Shown here piece by piece: positions 23,674 to 33,500 of a DNA stretch of 64,000 bases. The notes below the pieces were generated by a model that was not told the DNA's origin, made no database searches, and saw nothing but the letters and a program-made list of their open reading frames with translations. Source of the DNA: an uncultured Christensenellaceae bacterium (GTDB lineage: Bacteria > Bacillota > Clostridia > Christensenellales > MGBC116941); assembly GCA_910585035.1 (NCBI GenBank), contig CAJUEF010000007.1:1-64000 (forward strand), written 5' to 3'. Each line of letters begins with the position of its first letter. Position 1 is the first letter of the stretch. The position numbers were made by a program, and so were the translations under genes.

Positions 23674-23760
23674 ATGAAGAAGTTTAACGCAGCTAAGATG
23701 ATGATGGAAATGTGCATGCTTTGCCGCGCTGATTTTCCAATGTGCTTTCTGTCATACTAA
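23674..23760 (+). CDS. Met/Cys-rich leader peptide (28 residues)
   Basis: An AAAAGGAG SD stands 7-8 bases before ATG 23674. The peptide has 7 Met (1, 9, 10, 11, 13, 15, 23) and 3 Cys (14, 17, 24) in 28 residues, including a run of three Met. It lies between the promoter and an intrinsic terminator (23804-23834), in front of metQNI. Ribosome stalling at Met or Cys codons when these are scarce could change folding downstream and let transcription pass. This is a classic attenuation layout, inferred from arrangement. The ending S-Y and the C-R-A-D-F-P segment are not explained by attenuation alone. Confidence 0.7.
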   Translation: MKKFNAAKMMMEMCMLCRADFPMCFLSY

Positions 23761-23803
23761 CGAATTTTGAATTAAAAAAGCAAAATTATTTTGTATTACC
23801 TAA

Positions 23804-23834
23804 GGGAAGCTTTATTGGAAGCTTCCCTCTTTTA
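23804..23834 (+). terminator. Leader terminator before metQNI
   Basis: GGGAAGCTT and AAGCTTCCC form a perfect 9-bp stem with a 6-base loop, followed by TCTTTT. It ends 200 bases before metQ, in the leader, 44 bases after the leader peptide. Confidence 0.85.
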
Positions 23835-23856
23835 TTATGCTTGAAAGGAGTTTATA

Positions 23857-23913
23857 ATGAAAACAACAGCACATATAATCGTTGAAACCAATATAAAAAA
23901 TAAACGAATGTGA
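23857..23913 (+). CDS. Second short leader frame (18 residues)
   Basis: ATG 23857 is preceded by GAAAGGAG with good spacing, after the leader terminator. The peptide is 18 residues (M-K-T-T-A-H-I-I-V-E-T-N-I-K-N-K-R-M). It carries no obvious regulatory codon run. It may be part of the control region or the remains of a gene. Two more hairpins (AAGAAAC/GTTTCTT near 23957-23981 and AACGAAA/TTTCGTT near 23974-24004) lie between it and metQ. Confidence 0.4.
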   Translation: MKTTAHIIVETNIKNKRM

Positions 23914-24041
23914 AATGGCAGCTTTAAAAATAAAACATTTAAGTTAAACAAAGAAACACTTTTTGTTTCTTAAAACGAAATATTTTTTTAAGATATTTTC
24001 GTTATAATAAAAAATAAAAATATTAAGGAGAGTTTTTACTT

Positions 24042-24911
24042 ATGAAAAAATTTATTTCTTTTGTTCTTGCGGCAGCGCTCACAGTTGCCGGTATTGTTTC
24101 TCTTTCCGCATGCTCAAACTCAAATAAAAAGAGCGGCGGAGTTACCATCGCCGTTCCAAACGACACAACAAACGAAGCTCGTGCGCTTTTGCTTTTACAG
24201 GATAACGGCTACATTAAATTAAAAGACGGCACAGGCATAACTGCAACTATTCAGGATATTCAGGACAACCCATATAACATCACCTTCAAAGAAGTCGAGG
24301 CTGCCCAAATTCCAAATGTACTTAAAGATGTAGACTTTGCTGTTATAAATTCCAACTATGCTATTGAAGCAGGAATTAACCCGGCTCAGCAGTCTCTTGC
24401 TACCGAGGGTTCCTCATCTGCTTACAGCAACATTGTGGCTGTAAAAGAAGGTAATGAGGCAAGTGACAAAACAAAGGCCCTTATTGCAGCCCTTAAGAGC
24501 GAAAAGGTTGCAACTTATATTAAGACCCAGTATGCCGGCGATGTGGTAAGCGTTGTTGAAAATCCTGGAAACGGTTTTGACGACACAGTTAATTATGACG
24601 CATTATCAGGCTCAACTATTTCCGTTGCAGCTTCTCCAACTCCTCATGCTGAAATTCTTAAAATAGCTCAGGAAATTTTAAACGAAAAAAATATTACTCT
24701 TAAAATAGTTGAATACACTGATTACGTTCAGCCAAACAACGTTGTTGAAAGCGGCGAGCTTGATGCTAACTACTTCCAGCATTTCCCTTATCTTGACGAT
24801 TTCAACAAAGAAAACAACACTCACTTAGTATCTGCCGGAGACATTCACGTTGAGCCTCTTGGTATATACGGCGGAAAACAAAATAATCTTGATGCTATTA
24901 AAAACCAGTAA
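24042..24911 (+). CDS. metQ: Methionine-binding lipoprotein, circularly permuted
   Basis: Residues 1-24 are a lipoprotein signal (L-S-A-C24). The order of the MetQ/NlpA domain is then rotated. The block normally in the second half comes first: A-V-P-N-D-T-T-N-E-A-R-A-L-L-L-L at 37-51, E-A-A-Q-I-P near 82 and V-I-N-S-N-Y-A-I-E-A-G near 95-105. The block normally at the mature N-terminus (A-A-S-P-T-P-H-A-E-I-L, Y-T-D-Y-V-Q-P-N, G-E-L-D-A-N-Y-F-Q-H, H-V-E-P-L-G-I-Y) occupies residues 191-289. Both parts are complete and present once, so this looks like a true circular permutation, not a truncation. All motifs are intact, so function as the importer's binding protein is expected. AAGGAG precedes the ATG; metN follows. 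Confidence 0.95.
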   Translation: MKKFISFVLAAALTVAGIVSLSACSNSNKKSGGVTIAVPNDTTNEARALLLLQDNGYIKLKDGTGITATIQDIQDNPYNITFKEVEAAQIPNVLKDVDFAVINSNYAIEAGINPAQQSLATEGSSSAYSNIVAVKEGNEASDKTKALIAALKSEKVATYIKTQYAGDVVSVVENPGNGFDDTVNYDALSGSTISVAASPTPHAEILKIAQEILNEKNITLKIVEYTDYVQPNNVVESGELDANYFQHFPYLDDFNKENNTHLVSAGDIHVEPLGIYGGKQNNLDAIKNQ

Positions 24912-24929
24912 AATCATTTAGCAATAGAG

Positions 24930-24965
24930 TAATGCGCCTGCTGTTTTTTTACAGTGGGCGCATTA
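24930..24965 (+). promoter_or_regulatory. Intercistronic hairpin between metQ and metN
   Basis: TAATGCGCC pairs with GGCGCATTA and CTGT with ACAG, around a T-rich loop. No T-run follows, so it is more likely a transcript stabiliser or partial terminator that gives excess binding protein. Confidence 0.65.
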
Positions 24966-24986
24966 TCCTGCCTTGGAGGTTTTCTA

Positions 24987-25997
24987 ATGATAGAAATAAA
25001 AAATCTTTCCAAATCTTTTAACACATCTGACGGAAAGGTTGAAGCCTTAAGAGATGTTTCTCTTACAATACCTGATGGAGATATTTTTGGTATTATCGGT
25101 ATGAGCGGTGCAGGAAAAAGCACTCTTGTACGGTGCATTAACATGCTTGAGCGTCCAACGTCCGGCACTGTGGCTATAGACGGACGCAATATTGGCAGCC
25201 TTCCTGAAGCTGAGCTCAGAAAAGTTCGCAGAAACATAACGATGATATTTCAAGGGTTTAATCTGCTTATGCAGCGGACCTGCCTTAAAAATGTCTGCTT
25301 TCCTCTGGAGCTTGCGGGAATAAAAAAAGCAGACGCAGAAAAAAAAGCAATGGAGCTTTTGGAAACCGTGGGTCTGCCGGATAAAGCAAATTCATACCCT
25401 GCTCAGCTCTCAGGAGGACAGCAGCAAAGAATAGCCATTGCCAGAGCCCTTGCAACTAATCCAAACGTGCTGCTTTGTGATGAAGCAACCAGCGCTCTTG
25501 ACCCTAAAACCACCCATTCCATATTAGAGCTTATTCGCTCAATTAACCAAAAGCTTGGAATTACAGTTATAATCATTACCCACCAAATGAGCGTTGTTGA
25601 GGAAATCTGTAATCACGTAGCTATTCTTGACAAGGGTAAAGTGGTTGAACAGGGTGAGGTTGGTTCTATATTTTCCTGCCCAAAATCAGAGGCGGCAAAG
25701 CGGCTGGTATTCCCTGACGGTGCAGATGATGTACTCGCAGGCAACCCGGATGAGTGCCCTATACGAATTGTGTTTAACGGAGCCCATACCACTAAAACAC
25801 CAATCATAGCCCAAATGGCAATAGAGCATAATATTGCCGCAAATATCCTGTATGCTTCTACCAGGAGCATAGGAGATAAGGTTTATGGGAATATGCTTCT
25901 TGGCATTCCGGAAAAAGATGATCAGGTTCAAAGAGCCGTTAAATATTTAAATGGCATTAACAATTTAATCGTTGAGGAGGTGAAGGAAAATGTATGA
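24987..25997 (+). CDS. metN: Methionine ABC transporter ATPase
   Basis: Start ATG 24987 follows TTGGAGG; a longer frame from 24954 crosses the hairpin. The 336-residue protein has Walker A G-M-S-G-A-G-K-S-T near 38, an L-S-G-G-Q-Q-Q-R signature near 139 and Walker B V-L-L-C-D-E-A near 158. After residue 240 a NIL domain is present (F-N-G-A-H-T-T-K-T-P-I-I through I-P-E-K-D-D-Q), which binds methionine and inhibits transport when it is plentiful. The stop overlaps metI by 8 bases. Confidence 0.96.
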   Translation: MIEIKNLSKSFNTSDGKVEALRDVSLTIPDGDIFGIIGMSGAGKSTLVRCINMLERPTSGTVAIDGRNIGSLPEAELRKVRRNITMIFQGFNLLMQRTCLKNVCFPLELAGIKKADAEKKAMELLETVGLPDKANSYPAQLSGGQQQRIAIARALATNPNVLLCDEATSALDPKTTHSILELIRSINQKLGITVIIITHQMSVVEEICNHVAILDKGKVVEQGEVGSIFSCPKSEAAKRLVFPDGADDVLAGNPDECPIRIVFNGAHTTKTPIIAQMAIEHNIAANILYASTRSIGDKVYGNMLLGIPEKDDQVQRAVKYLNGINNLIVEEVKENV

Positions 25998-26694
25998 TAA
26001 AGTATTTTCGTCCCAGGCTTTTGCAGAAGCAATGACTGTAATGCAAAACGAGTTTTTGTTTGCTCTTTGGGAGACCATATATGTAACTGTAGTTGCAACA
26101 GCTTTTGCTATAGTAATAGGTCTGCCCCTTGGTATTTTACTGGTAGCAGGAGAAAAGGACGGCGTTTTGCCTTTGCCTAAAAGCCTTATGGGTATTCTTA
26201 ACATAATAATAAATTTACTTCGGTCAATACCTTTTCTCATCCTTATGATAATGGCCTTTCCTCTGGCAAGACTGATTGTTGGAACGGCGGTTGGCACAAC
26301 CGCTTCGATTATTCCCCTTGTTATTGCGGCTTTCCCTTTTGTTGCACGGCTTGTTGAAAGCAGCCTTAGAGAAGTAAACCCAAATATAATTGAAGCAGCA
26401 CAAAGCATGGGGGCTTCACCTTTTCAGATTATTACAAAGGTTTTAATTCCCGAGAGTATTCCTTCCCTTATTTCCAACTTTACCATTGCTATAACCACCA
26501 TACTTGGTTATTCTGCAATGAGCGGAATTATCGGCGGCGGCGGACTTGGTAAAATAGCTATTAATTACGGTTATTACCGTTATAAATACCTTATAATGCT
26601 GTTTGCGGTTATTTTGCTTATTATATTGGTGCAGGTTTTCCAAAGCGTGGGTACCTACGCTGCAACAAAATCTGATAAACGCTTAAAACGCTAA
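25990..26694 (+). CDS. metI: Methionine ABC transporter permease
   Basis: A 234-residue permease of the MetI type with five or six spans. Diagnostic parts are N-L-L-R-S-I-P-F-L-I-L-M near 75 and E-A-A-Q-S-M-G-A-S-P near 136 (the EAA coupling loop), then G-Y-S-A-M-S-G-I-I-G-G-G-G-L-G near 176. The ATG overlaps the metN end and follows GAGGAGGTG. A terminator follows at 26738. Confidence 0.96.
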   Translation: MYDKVFSSQAFAEAMTVMQNEFLFALWETIYVTVVATAFAIVIGLPLGILLVAGEKDGVLPLPKSLMGILNIIINLLRSIPFLILMIMAFPLARLIVGTAVGTTASIIPLVIAAFPFVARLVESSLREVNPNIIEAAQSMGASPFQIITKVLIPESIPSLISNFTIAITTILGYSAMSGIIGGGGLGKIAINYGYYRYKYLIMLFAVILLIILVQVFQSVGTYAATKSDKRLKR

Positions 26695-26737
26695 GTAGAA
26701 AAATAATTATAAAATAATATATTTTGTATAACACAAA

Positions 26738-26769
26738 CAAAAACCCCATTTATAAAAATGGGGTTTTTA
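26738..26769 (+). terminator. Terminator of metQNI
   Basis: AAAAACCCCATTT pairs with AAATGGGGTTTTT; the T-run continues on the plus strand. Confidence 0.9.
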
Positions 26770-26803
26770 TATTACTTTTACAATACTATCTTATATCGTA
26801 TAT

Positions 26804-26859
26804 GGTTTTTCTCTTGTTATTTCTCTTTTTTTAAAAAGAGAAGTAAGAAAAGCAAAAAA
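26804..26859. repeat. Dispersed hairpin repeat, copy 3
   Basis: GGTTTTTCTCTTGTTATTTC with an inverted complement ending GAGAAGTAAGAAAAGC. It sits between metI and the converging DUF1540 gene. Confidence 0.7.
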
Positions 26860-27153
26860 TCACATTCCGTAATATGTTCTGCAGGTTTTGCCACCCTTTT
26901 CAACCTTTACTTTGCCTGCCTTACAGCTAAAATGAATGTTGAAAACGCAGTTTTCTGCAGAGCAAGAAATAGACGTGTCAAAATCCTGCCCAAATTCAAC
27001 ATCGCCTTTTAAAGACATTTTATAATCAGGCAGACCATCATACGAATTACACCGGGCTCCTCCTGCCTTTGCCGACATCCTTAAATTTGAACAGCAGCAT
27101 TGGCATTTTTTATTATGCACGCAGTCCAGCGCTAAACATTCCAGTTGATGCAT
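26860..27153 (-). CDS. Tandem DUF1540 Cys-rich protein
   Basis: A 97-residue protein made of two related cysteine-rich units. The first (residues 5-38) reads C-L-A-L-D-C-V-H-N then C-Q-C-C-C. The second (about 62-94) reads I-S-C-S-A-E-N-C-V-F-N and ends C-R-T-Y-Y. This I-x-C-x-A-x-x-C-x-x-N pattern is the DUF1540 family, small Clostridial proteins thought to bind metal. The ATG lies 6 bases upstream of the stop of another DUF1540 gene with no clear SD of its own, suggesting coupled translation. The function is unknown; some family members are found in spore-forming species. Confidence 0.8.
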   Translation of the reverse strand: MHQLECLALDCVHNKKCQCCCSNLRMSAKAGGARCNSYDGLPDYKMSLKGDVEFGQDFDTSISCSAENCVFNIHFSCKAGKVKVEKGGKTCRTYYGM

Positions 27154-27158
27154 ATTTT

Positions 27159-27323
27159 TTACTGAATGTTTGGATCTTCTTTAAAGCTAAGGCATCTTGT
27201 TCTGTGCTCTTTAACATCCTTTTGGCAGTAGCTAACCTCGATTTGTGGAAGTTGGCATCTGTTGCCTGCATGATGTGTGCACTCTGTAACTGTACATTGA
27301 ATAAGCTGTGTTCCAATACCCAT
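27159..27323 (-). CDS. DUF1540 Cys-rich protein (54 residues)
   Basis: Start ATG 27323 has GGAGG 9 bases upstream (AGGAGGTAATCAAATT). The peptide contains I-Q-C-T-V-T-E-C-T-H-H, then C-Q-L-P, C-Q-K-D and R-C-L-S-F, a single DUF1540 unit. It is followed after a few bases by a second DUF1540 gene. An 84-codon frame on the same strand across this place has no SD and looks like a shadow of this gene. The five cysteines and two His suggest metal binding. Confidence 0.8.
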   Translation of the reverse strand: MGIGTQLIQCTVTECTHHAGNRCQLPQIEVSYCQKDVKEHRTRCLSFKEDPNIQ

Positions 27324-27392
27324 AATTTGATTACCTCCTGTTTTTTATTCAAAATTAGTTTAACCAAATTACATATTTATAACCGCAAATTT

Positions 27393-30300
27393 TTAAAGCT
27401 CAATTTCTTTTCCTGTCTTTAAATGATAAATAATTTTTTCTTTAACTTGTTTGCCTGTAATCCTGTTTATGGCAAGAGCGTAAAGCTCTAACTGCTTTTG
27501 ATATTTTTGCTTTAAAATTTCTTTTGCATTTTTAACAATGTTATCCGTCTTATAATCCACCAGCACAAAAGATCCATCCTCTTCAAAAACGCAGTCAATA
27601 ATTCCCTGCACCATAACAGGCTCGTCACAGTATCCGTTTTGTGGGCCCAGTTCGAGTATAAACGGCTTTTCCCTGTAAACCTTTTGTGATTTACATATAC
27701 GCTTATAAAGCCCGCTTGATTTAAACTGCTCTATCATATCCCTGTCAATTAAAGTAAGCTCTTTTTCACTGAAATATTCTCCCTGCTTCATTCTTTCAAT
27801 GAGCATATCAAAGCTTTCACTTTGGCGCAGATGATATAAAAGAGCATGAGTGACAGTGCCTGCGAGTGCGCCGTCCTTGCTTTTTTTTCTCCCCATTGAC
27901 TGATAAGGAACAAAAGCATTCTCATCCTTAGTAAGCCCGGTAACCGAAGCTTTTCTTGGCACAGTGACTGTGGAGGTATCCCATGCTTCATTTAGCAGGT
28001 CAGTAACTTTTTGACTGTGCTCAGGCACCACAACGGTTTTTTTTATTTCCTCGTCCTTATCCTCTATATGTACTCTGTTAATACTATATTTTCCTTTTCC
28101 TCCTGCCCTGCTTGCATACACCGCAGATAAAAGAGCCTTTAAAAAGGTTGTGTTTCCCGATGTCAAATCCTCCATATTAACGGTTTTGGTTTCACTTAGC
28201 TTGTCTATGTCATCATCGCTTATAACTCCGGTAATGTACATACGCTCTTTTGCCCGCGTCATTGCAACATAAAGCATACGCATTTGCTCTTCTAAAGTAT
28301 TTATGGTATTTTGCTCTTTAATAAGTGCCATCATAGGCGTTTGAATTTTAGCCCGTCTTTGTGTATCAATATGGCTTAAACCTATTCCCAGCCTGTTGTT
28401 AAAAACATAATAGCCCGTCTGGGTATTGTGATAAAGCCTTTTATTAGTATCTCCAATAATAACAACAGGAAACTCCAGCCCCTTGCTCTTATGCATGGTC
28501 ATAATACTCACTGCATTGCTTCCCTGCACAAAGCCTTCCATATCCGGCGCCTTTTTAAGCTCCTTTAAAGCTTCAAAATATTCCAGAAAACCTGATATGC
28601 CATAGTAACCCATGTCTTCAAATTCTTTTGCACTTTTCATTAAGTGATAAATCTGGCTTATTTTCGCTTTGCTGTCCTTATGCTTTTCCACATGCTTTAA
28701 ATATCCTGTGTGCATAAGAACAGCCGCCATCAGCTCGTCAACGGACATATCCCGTCCCCTTATGGCAAAATCATCCAACATGCTCAGGAACTCATTTATT
28801 CTGGTTTTAAGGTCCTCATTACCGTTATAGCTTTTGAGACATGAATAAAAACTATCCCTTTTGCCTTTTTTTATTTCAATTAAATCGTCAACTGTAAAGC
28901 CGCCTATATCCGAAAACATAACGCTAATTAACGGTATATCATTGTCCGTATTATCTATTATGCTGATTAAATCTATAAATACCCGCGTTTCCATATAAAG
29001 GTTGTCCTCACTTTTGGACATATCAGCAGGAATGCCCTCCTGCTTTAAAAGACTGTGAAGTTCGCCGGCTACAGACCCTTTAACTGAACGAAACAGCACT
29101 GCAATATCCCTATATTCATATCCCTTTGCCACACATTCCTTAATGCGCTGTGCAATATGTTTTGCTTCTGCGCCCTCGCTGCTTTCCTTATCTATTAAAT
29201 CTATTTCCACAGGGGTATCGTCACAGTTCACGTCAGTTACAAGAAAAGCCCCTTTAGGGTAATAATTTTCGTTTAAATTCAGCAAAAGGGAGAACACGTC
29301 GTTTACGCAATTAAGAATATTTTTCGAGCTGCGGTAATTGCGGAACAAATCAATTTTCAAGTTTTCACCCTCAATCCCATATTCCTGATAAACCTTGTGG
29401 AACATGGAAGGGTCCGCATTCCTAAAGCCGTAAATACTCTGCTTTATATCCCCGACCATAAACATATTCCTTTCGCCTTTTAGACTGTCTAAAATGGCTT
29501 GCTGAAGCCTGCTGGTATCCTGATATTCATCTACAAAGATATATTTATACCGCTTTTTATATTCAAGTGCCGCTTTACTGTTTTGCAGTATTTCATAAGC
29601 ATAGCGTTCCAAATCATTAAAGGTTAAATATCCTTTTTCCTTTTTAATTGCGCTGTATTCATCTTCAAGAGTGGCTATTCCCTTTAACAGCATTTGCAAA
29701 TCCTCGCCTGCGTCCTCCATAATTTCATCACAGTTAAGAATGGCTCTGTAGCCTAGTATATCCTTTACAAGCGCCTTTGCTTCCTTTCGCACCTGATTTA
29801 TTTCCTCTTTATGGGCAGCTCCCCTTGGCATGGTGGCAAACTTTATTTCGCCTAAATCAAGACTGCCTTTTTGCATATTTTCCATAATCCCATTTAACAA
29901 AGCCCTGTCTCCAAGAACGAGATTGAGCTCTTTTTCTTCGAGCAGTGTTTCCTCCATCAGCCGGTCATAAGCTGTCAGGACGTTTTTTAAAGCATAGCTT
30001 TTAATACGGCAGTATTCCCTTTCTATGACAGAGTAATCCTTACTTTTATACATATCCGCCTGATGTTGAAGAAAGCCTTTGTAATTTGGAATGTCTCTGC
30101 AAAATTTATATGCAAATAGCAGCAGCTCTTTTATGCGCACATCGTCAGCAGGAGCAAACTTCATTGCAAAAGCGGTAAACATTTCGTCCTCAAAAAGACT
30201 GTTCAGCGCCCTTACCATTGCCTGCTCAATCATAACGGCTTCGTTGCTTAAAACCGTAAACTTTGGAGGCAAACCGATTACGTCAAAGTTATCCATAATT

Positions 30301-30599
30301 ATCTTTTTACAAAGGGAGTGTATCGTAGAAATGTCAGACATGTACACAAGGTCCGCCTGCTCTTGCATTCCCTTTTCCAGCAGCTTTTCACGAATGCGGT
30401 TTTTCATCTCCAAAGTGGCGTCCTCAGTGAAGGTGCAGATGGCGAAATCTAAAATACTGTTTCCCTCCTCAATAAGGCTCACTATACGCTCGGTTAAAAC
30501 CGCCGTCTTTCCGCTGCCTGCGCCGGCGCTGACAAGTATATTGCAGTTTCTCTCTTCAATGGCGCGAAGCTGCTCCTTATTCCACTTTACCGTTTTCAC
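27393..30599 (-). CDS. addA: ATP-dependent helicase/nuclease subunit A
   Basis: AddA is the helicase plus nuclease half of the AddAB enzyme that resects double-strand breaks. Walker A S-A-G-A-G-S-G-K-T lies near residue 25, with the SF1 motifs T-F-T-E-D-A near 57, D-E-Y-Q-D near 352 and Q-S-I-Y-G-F-R near 388. The C-terminal nuclease shows G-I-I-D near 1010 and V-D-Y-K-T-D near 1027. At 1068 residues it is shorter than the B. subtilis protein (about 1230). Its first 23 bases overlap addB, so the two are coupled. Confidence 0.96.
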   Translation of the reverse strand: MKTVKWNKEQLRAIEERNCNILVSAGAGSGKTAVLTERIVSLIEEGNSILDFAICTFTEDATLEMKNRIREKLLEKGMQEQADLVYMSDISTIHSLCKKIIMDNFDVIGLPPKFTVLSNEAVMIEQAMVRALNSLFEDEMFTAFAMKFAPADDVRIKELLLFAYKFCRDIPNYKGFLQHQADMYKSKDYSVIEREYCRIKSYALKNVLTAYDRLMEETLLEEKELNLVLGDRALLNGIMENMQKGSLDLGEIKFATMPRGAAHKEEINQVRKEAKALVKDILGYRAILNCDEIMEDAGEDLQMLLKGIATLEDEYSAIKKEKGYLTFNDLERYAYEILQNSKAALEYKKRYKYIFVDEYQDTSRLQQAILDSLKGERNMFMVGDIKQSIYGFRNADPSMFHKVYQEYGIEGENLKIDLFRNYRSSKNILNCVNDVFSLLLNLNENYYPKGAFLVTDVNCDDTPVEIDLIDKESSEGAEAKHIAQRIKECVAKGYEYRDIAVLFRSVKGSVAGELHSLLKQEGIPADMSKSEDNLYMETRVFIDLISIIDNTDNDIPLISVMFSDIGGFTVDDLIEIKKGKRDSFYSCLKSYNGNEDLKTRINEFLSMLDDFAIRGRDMSVDELMAAVLMHTGYLKHVEKHKDSKAKISQIYHLMKSAKEFEDMGYYGISGFLEYFEALKELKKAPDMEGFVQGSNAVSIMTMHKSKGLEFPVVIIGDTNKRLYHNTQTGYYVFNNRLGIGLSHIDTQRRAKIQTPMMALIKEQNTINTLEEQMRMLYVAMTRAKERMYITGVISDDDIDKLSETKTVNMEDLTSGNTTFLKALLSAVYASRAGGKGKYSINRVHIEDKDEEIKKTVVVPEHSQKVTDLLNEAWDTSTVTVPRKASVTGLTKDENAFVPYQSMGRKKSKDGALAGTVTHALLYHLRQSESFDMLIERMKQGEYFSEKELTLIDRDMIEQFKSSGLYKRICKSQKVYREKPFILELGPQNGYCDEPVMVQGIIDCVFEEDGSFVLVDYKTDNIVKNAKEILKQKYQKQLELYALAINRITGKQVKEKIIYHLKTGKEIEL

Positions 30600-33500
30600 C
30601 GATTATATCCTCCAGCTCTGCTTTTTTAAAAACCCGCTTGTTTGACATATCCCCGTTTTTACAGATATCCTTAAAATCACAATAGGCGCATCCATTTTCA
30701 TTTTCGCTTCCTGCAATTGCGTATGGACTTATGGCAATGTCTCCTTCATATATCCGCCTTGCTGCCCTTTTTGCCATAGCCATGCCAAACCCCATAAGAC
30801 GGGACATATCCTCTCTTGCCACAGTACCCCTTTTTTCTTCTCCCGCTTTTAAGGACGATGCCCCTGTCCCCGGCTGAGCCTTTAAAAACTTATCCACTTC
30901 ATTTATGTTTTTGTATTCGGGAGTGATTTTATAATATTCCAGCTCTAATGGCAGCAGCTCTTTATTCTCCTTAGCTTTGTAATGCTCAATAACCGCTTCC
31001 ATATATAAGAACAGCTGTAATTTCACCCCTGCATAAACGCTGGTAAAATCAAGGGATTTGCCACCTTGCTTATAGTCCACAATGCGGATACCGTCTCCGC
31101 TCACGTCTACTCTGTCTATGCGTCCGTCCAGCTCCATGTTTTCCAGCTTATATGAGCCCAGTCTGCGCAAATCCTGCTCGCTGCACACCATAACAAAATC
31201 GCTGTTTCTAAGCTCGTCTATAACCCCCATAAGAGCGCTCTTTCCCATAGACGTTATACGCTTTGCCATAACCTTGCCAATGTTGTCTCCCGAATAAACG
31301 GAAAGCTCGTCCTCCTCCAGACGCTTTTTAACTATCTCCTCAATCATGCCCCCACTTGCTACCTTGTTTTTCAGTTCTGCATAAAGGCTTTCCATACTGT
31401 CTCCCCTTTTCTGACACCGCCTTGTTTCCTCAATTATATATCTTGAAAACTCGTCAATAATGCTGTGAAGCAGCTTGCCTGTATCCAGTCTGTTTATTTT
31501 ATAAAGCTCCCGCTTTTTAGGGTGCAGACCGTATTTCACAAACTGCATAAATGCGCACTTATAGTAGCTTTCAATTCTGGTGGCGCTGATTGCCGTCTTT
31601 CCGTATATATCCCTAGCCTGATTTTCCGTTATGGAAAGGTCGTAGGTTTTTGGTTTAAAAAGATCTTTACCCTTTCCCTGCTCTTTAAAATAGTAATAAA
31701 CGCCTTTGGTAATGTAATTGTCATTTCCTGCATAAACGTCCGCAATTAGATTTTTAAAAGCAATGCTCTTGCTCCTAAGCAGCCTTAAGCTCATTTCCTC
31801 GTTAAAAGGCACGTCCATATTTACGACAAGGCCGCCAAGCAGCCGCTGCACCTTTGGAAACAGCATTTTATTTTCCCGCTCATTGCCGTAAACACCCCTG
31901 TCACTATGGCTTAAATAGAGATAGTCCGTTGGCTTGCTAAACATCTTATAGGTTAAAAGCTGCTCTAAGTTATTTAAGTCAAAGGAATCCCTGCCTATTT
32001 TAATTTCTATCGCCGCTGAATCGTAATCGGAAAGCAGCCCTGTTTTCTGAGTTATCTTTGGCACTGTTCCATCGCTGATGCCCAGCACCAAAAGGCATTT
32101 TGCCTTTTGTATTTTCGTGCGTGAAATATCCCCTATAACAACGCAGTCCCGCTTATCGGGGATAACGCCCAAGGTAACGGATAACAGCCCCGTTTCCAAA
32201 ACAGACGTAAAAAGCCCTGCTTCCATCTCGGTATCTTCAAAGATGTGCTCCATGCGCTCCAGTATTTCTATTACCTTTTTAAAGCTGCGCTCGTCCACCT
32301 CGCTTTCAAAAGTAATTTCAAAGGAATAAAGATAGTTTGCAGCCGCCCTTGCCATTTCCCGTGCGGTCTTCGCCTTTTGCATTTCTTTTTTAAAGCCGGC
32401 GGCAGTAACCCTTTTTCGCAGCTCCTCCATATGCTCGTTATCTTTAATAGGGACCATCATACGGCGCATTCTGTGCTTTAGCACAAAATTTTCAATCTCC
32501 TGAATGTCCTCTTTGTTTTCCAGCATAATTCCCTGCTTTATCATGCCAATAAAACATCCCTGCTCAAAGGTCAGACAGTTTTTTAAGCTGTAAATAAGAA
32601 ACTTGGCTATACGTCTTGACATTAAAGGGATTTTTCGGTCAAGAAAATAAGGTATGCCGCAATCAAGCATACACTGTTCTATAAGCCTGCCGTATTCTTC
32701 AATATCACCGACCATAAGGCTTATATCCTTATAAAGGTAACCGCTGTTTTTCAGCTCTATAATTTTGGCAATGGCATGGTCAACTTCAGATAAGGCTGTG
32801 GCAAAGGAAAAAAGCTCCACGCTGCTGTCGCTTACGTCTTTTATTTCTTCTTTGCCGTCAAAGAGGTTTTTTTCAAGATGAGTGATAGAGTTAATGTTCT
32901 CCCGCTCCTTTAAGCTGATAACCTCCACATCAGGTACTTTTTCCCTAAGCTTTTCCACTGTCTGCGTGGTAAGAGAAAAAAGCCCCTTTTTGCTGCCGTC
33001 AGTACAAAGACAAACGCATAATAAACTGCACACCTTCGCCATCTCTTCAATGGTGTTAAAGCCCTGAAAGGTAAACACGTCAAAGTGGTCTATATATATT
33101 CTCGCTCCTTTAAGCAGACGGGAATTTTTAATGCGTCCGTTTATTATATTTATAATGTCCTCGTTATCTTTAAACTTGTCTTTAAACTCGCTGTAAGCCC
33201 TGTATATCTCTGTAATGTCCTTTAGCTTTTCCTTAGTCTTGCCCCTTGTTTCCAGCCTTTGCAAATCCTGTGCGGAGGCGCCGAACTGCTTACACTCGGT
33301 AATGGTTTTCGCCATGTCAAAGCTAAACCCCGGAACCTTATAAGCTCCTTTATAAACCTTTAGCTCGTTATCGTAATCATAAAGCAGCTTATTCACAAAC
33401 ATAGCTTTGTTGACTTCGTCCAGCAGATAGCAGCCGTTTGTACCCAGCTCGTCTCTAAGAACGCTGATAAGACGGCGAAAGCTCAAAACCCGTATTTCAA

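Noticed and set aside
27113..27367. 84-codon frame on the minus strand
   Set aside because: It overlaps a DUF1540 gene (27159-27323) with a perfect SD and the full Cys pattern, which explains the region better.
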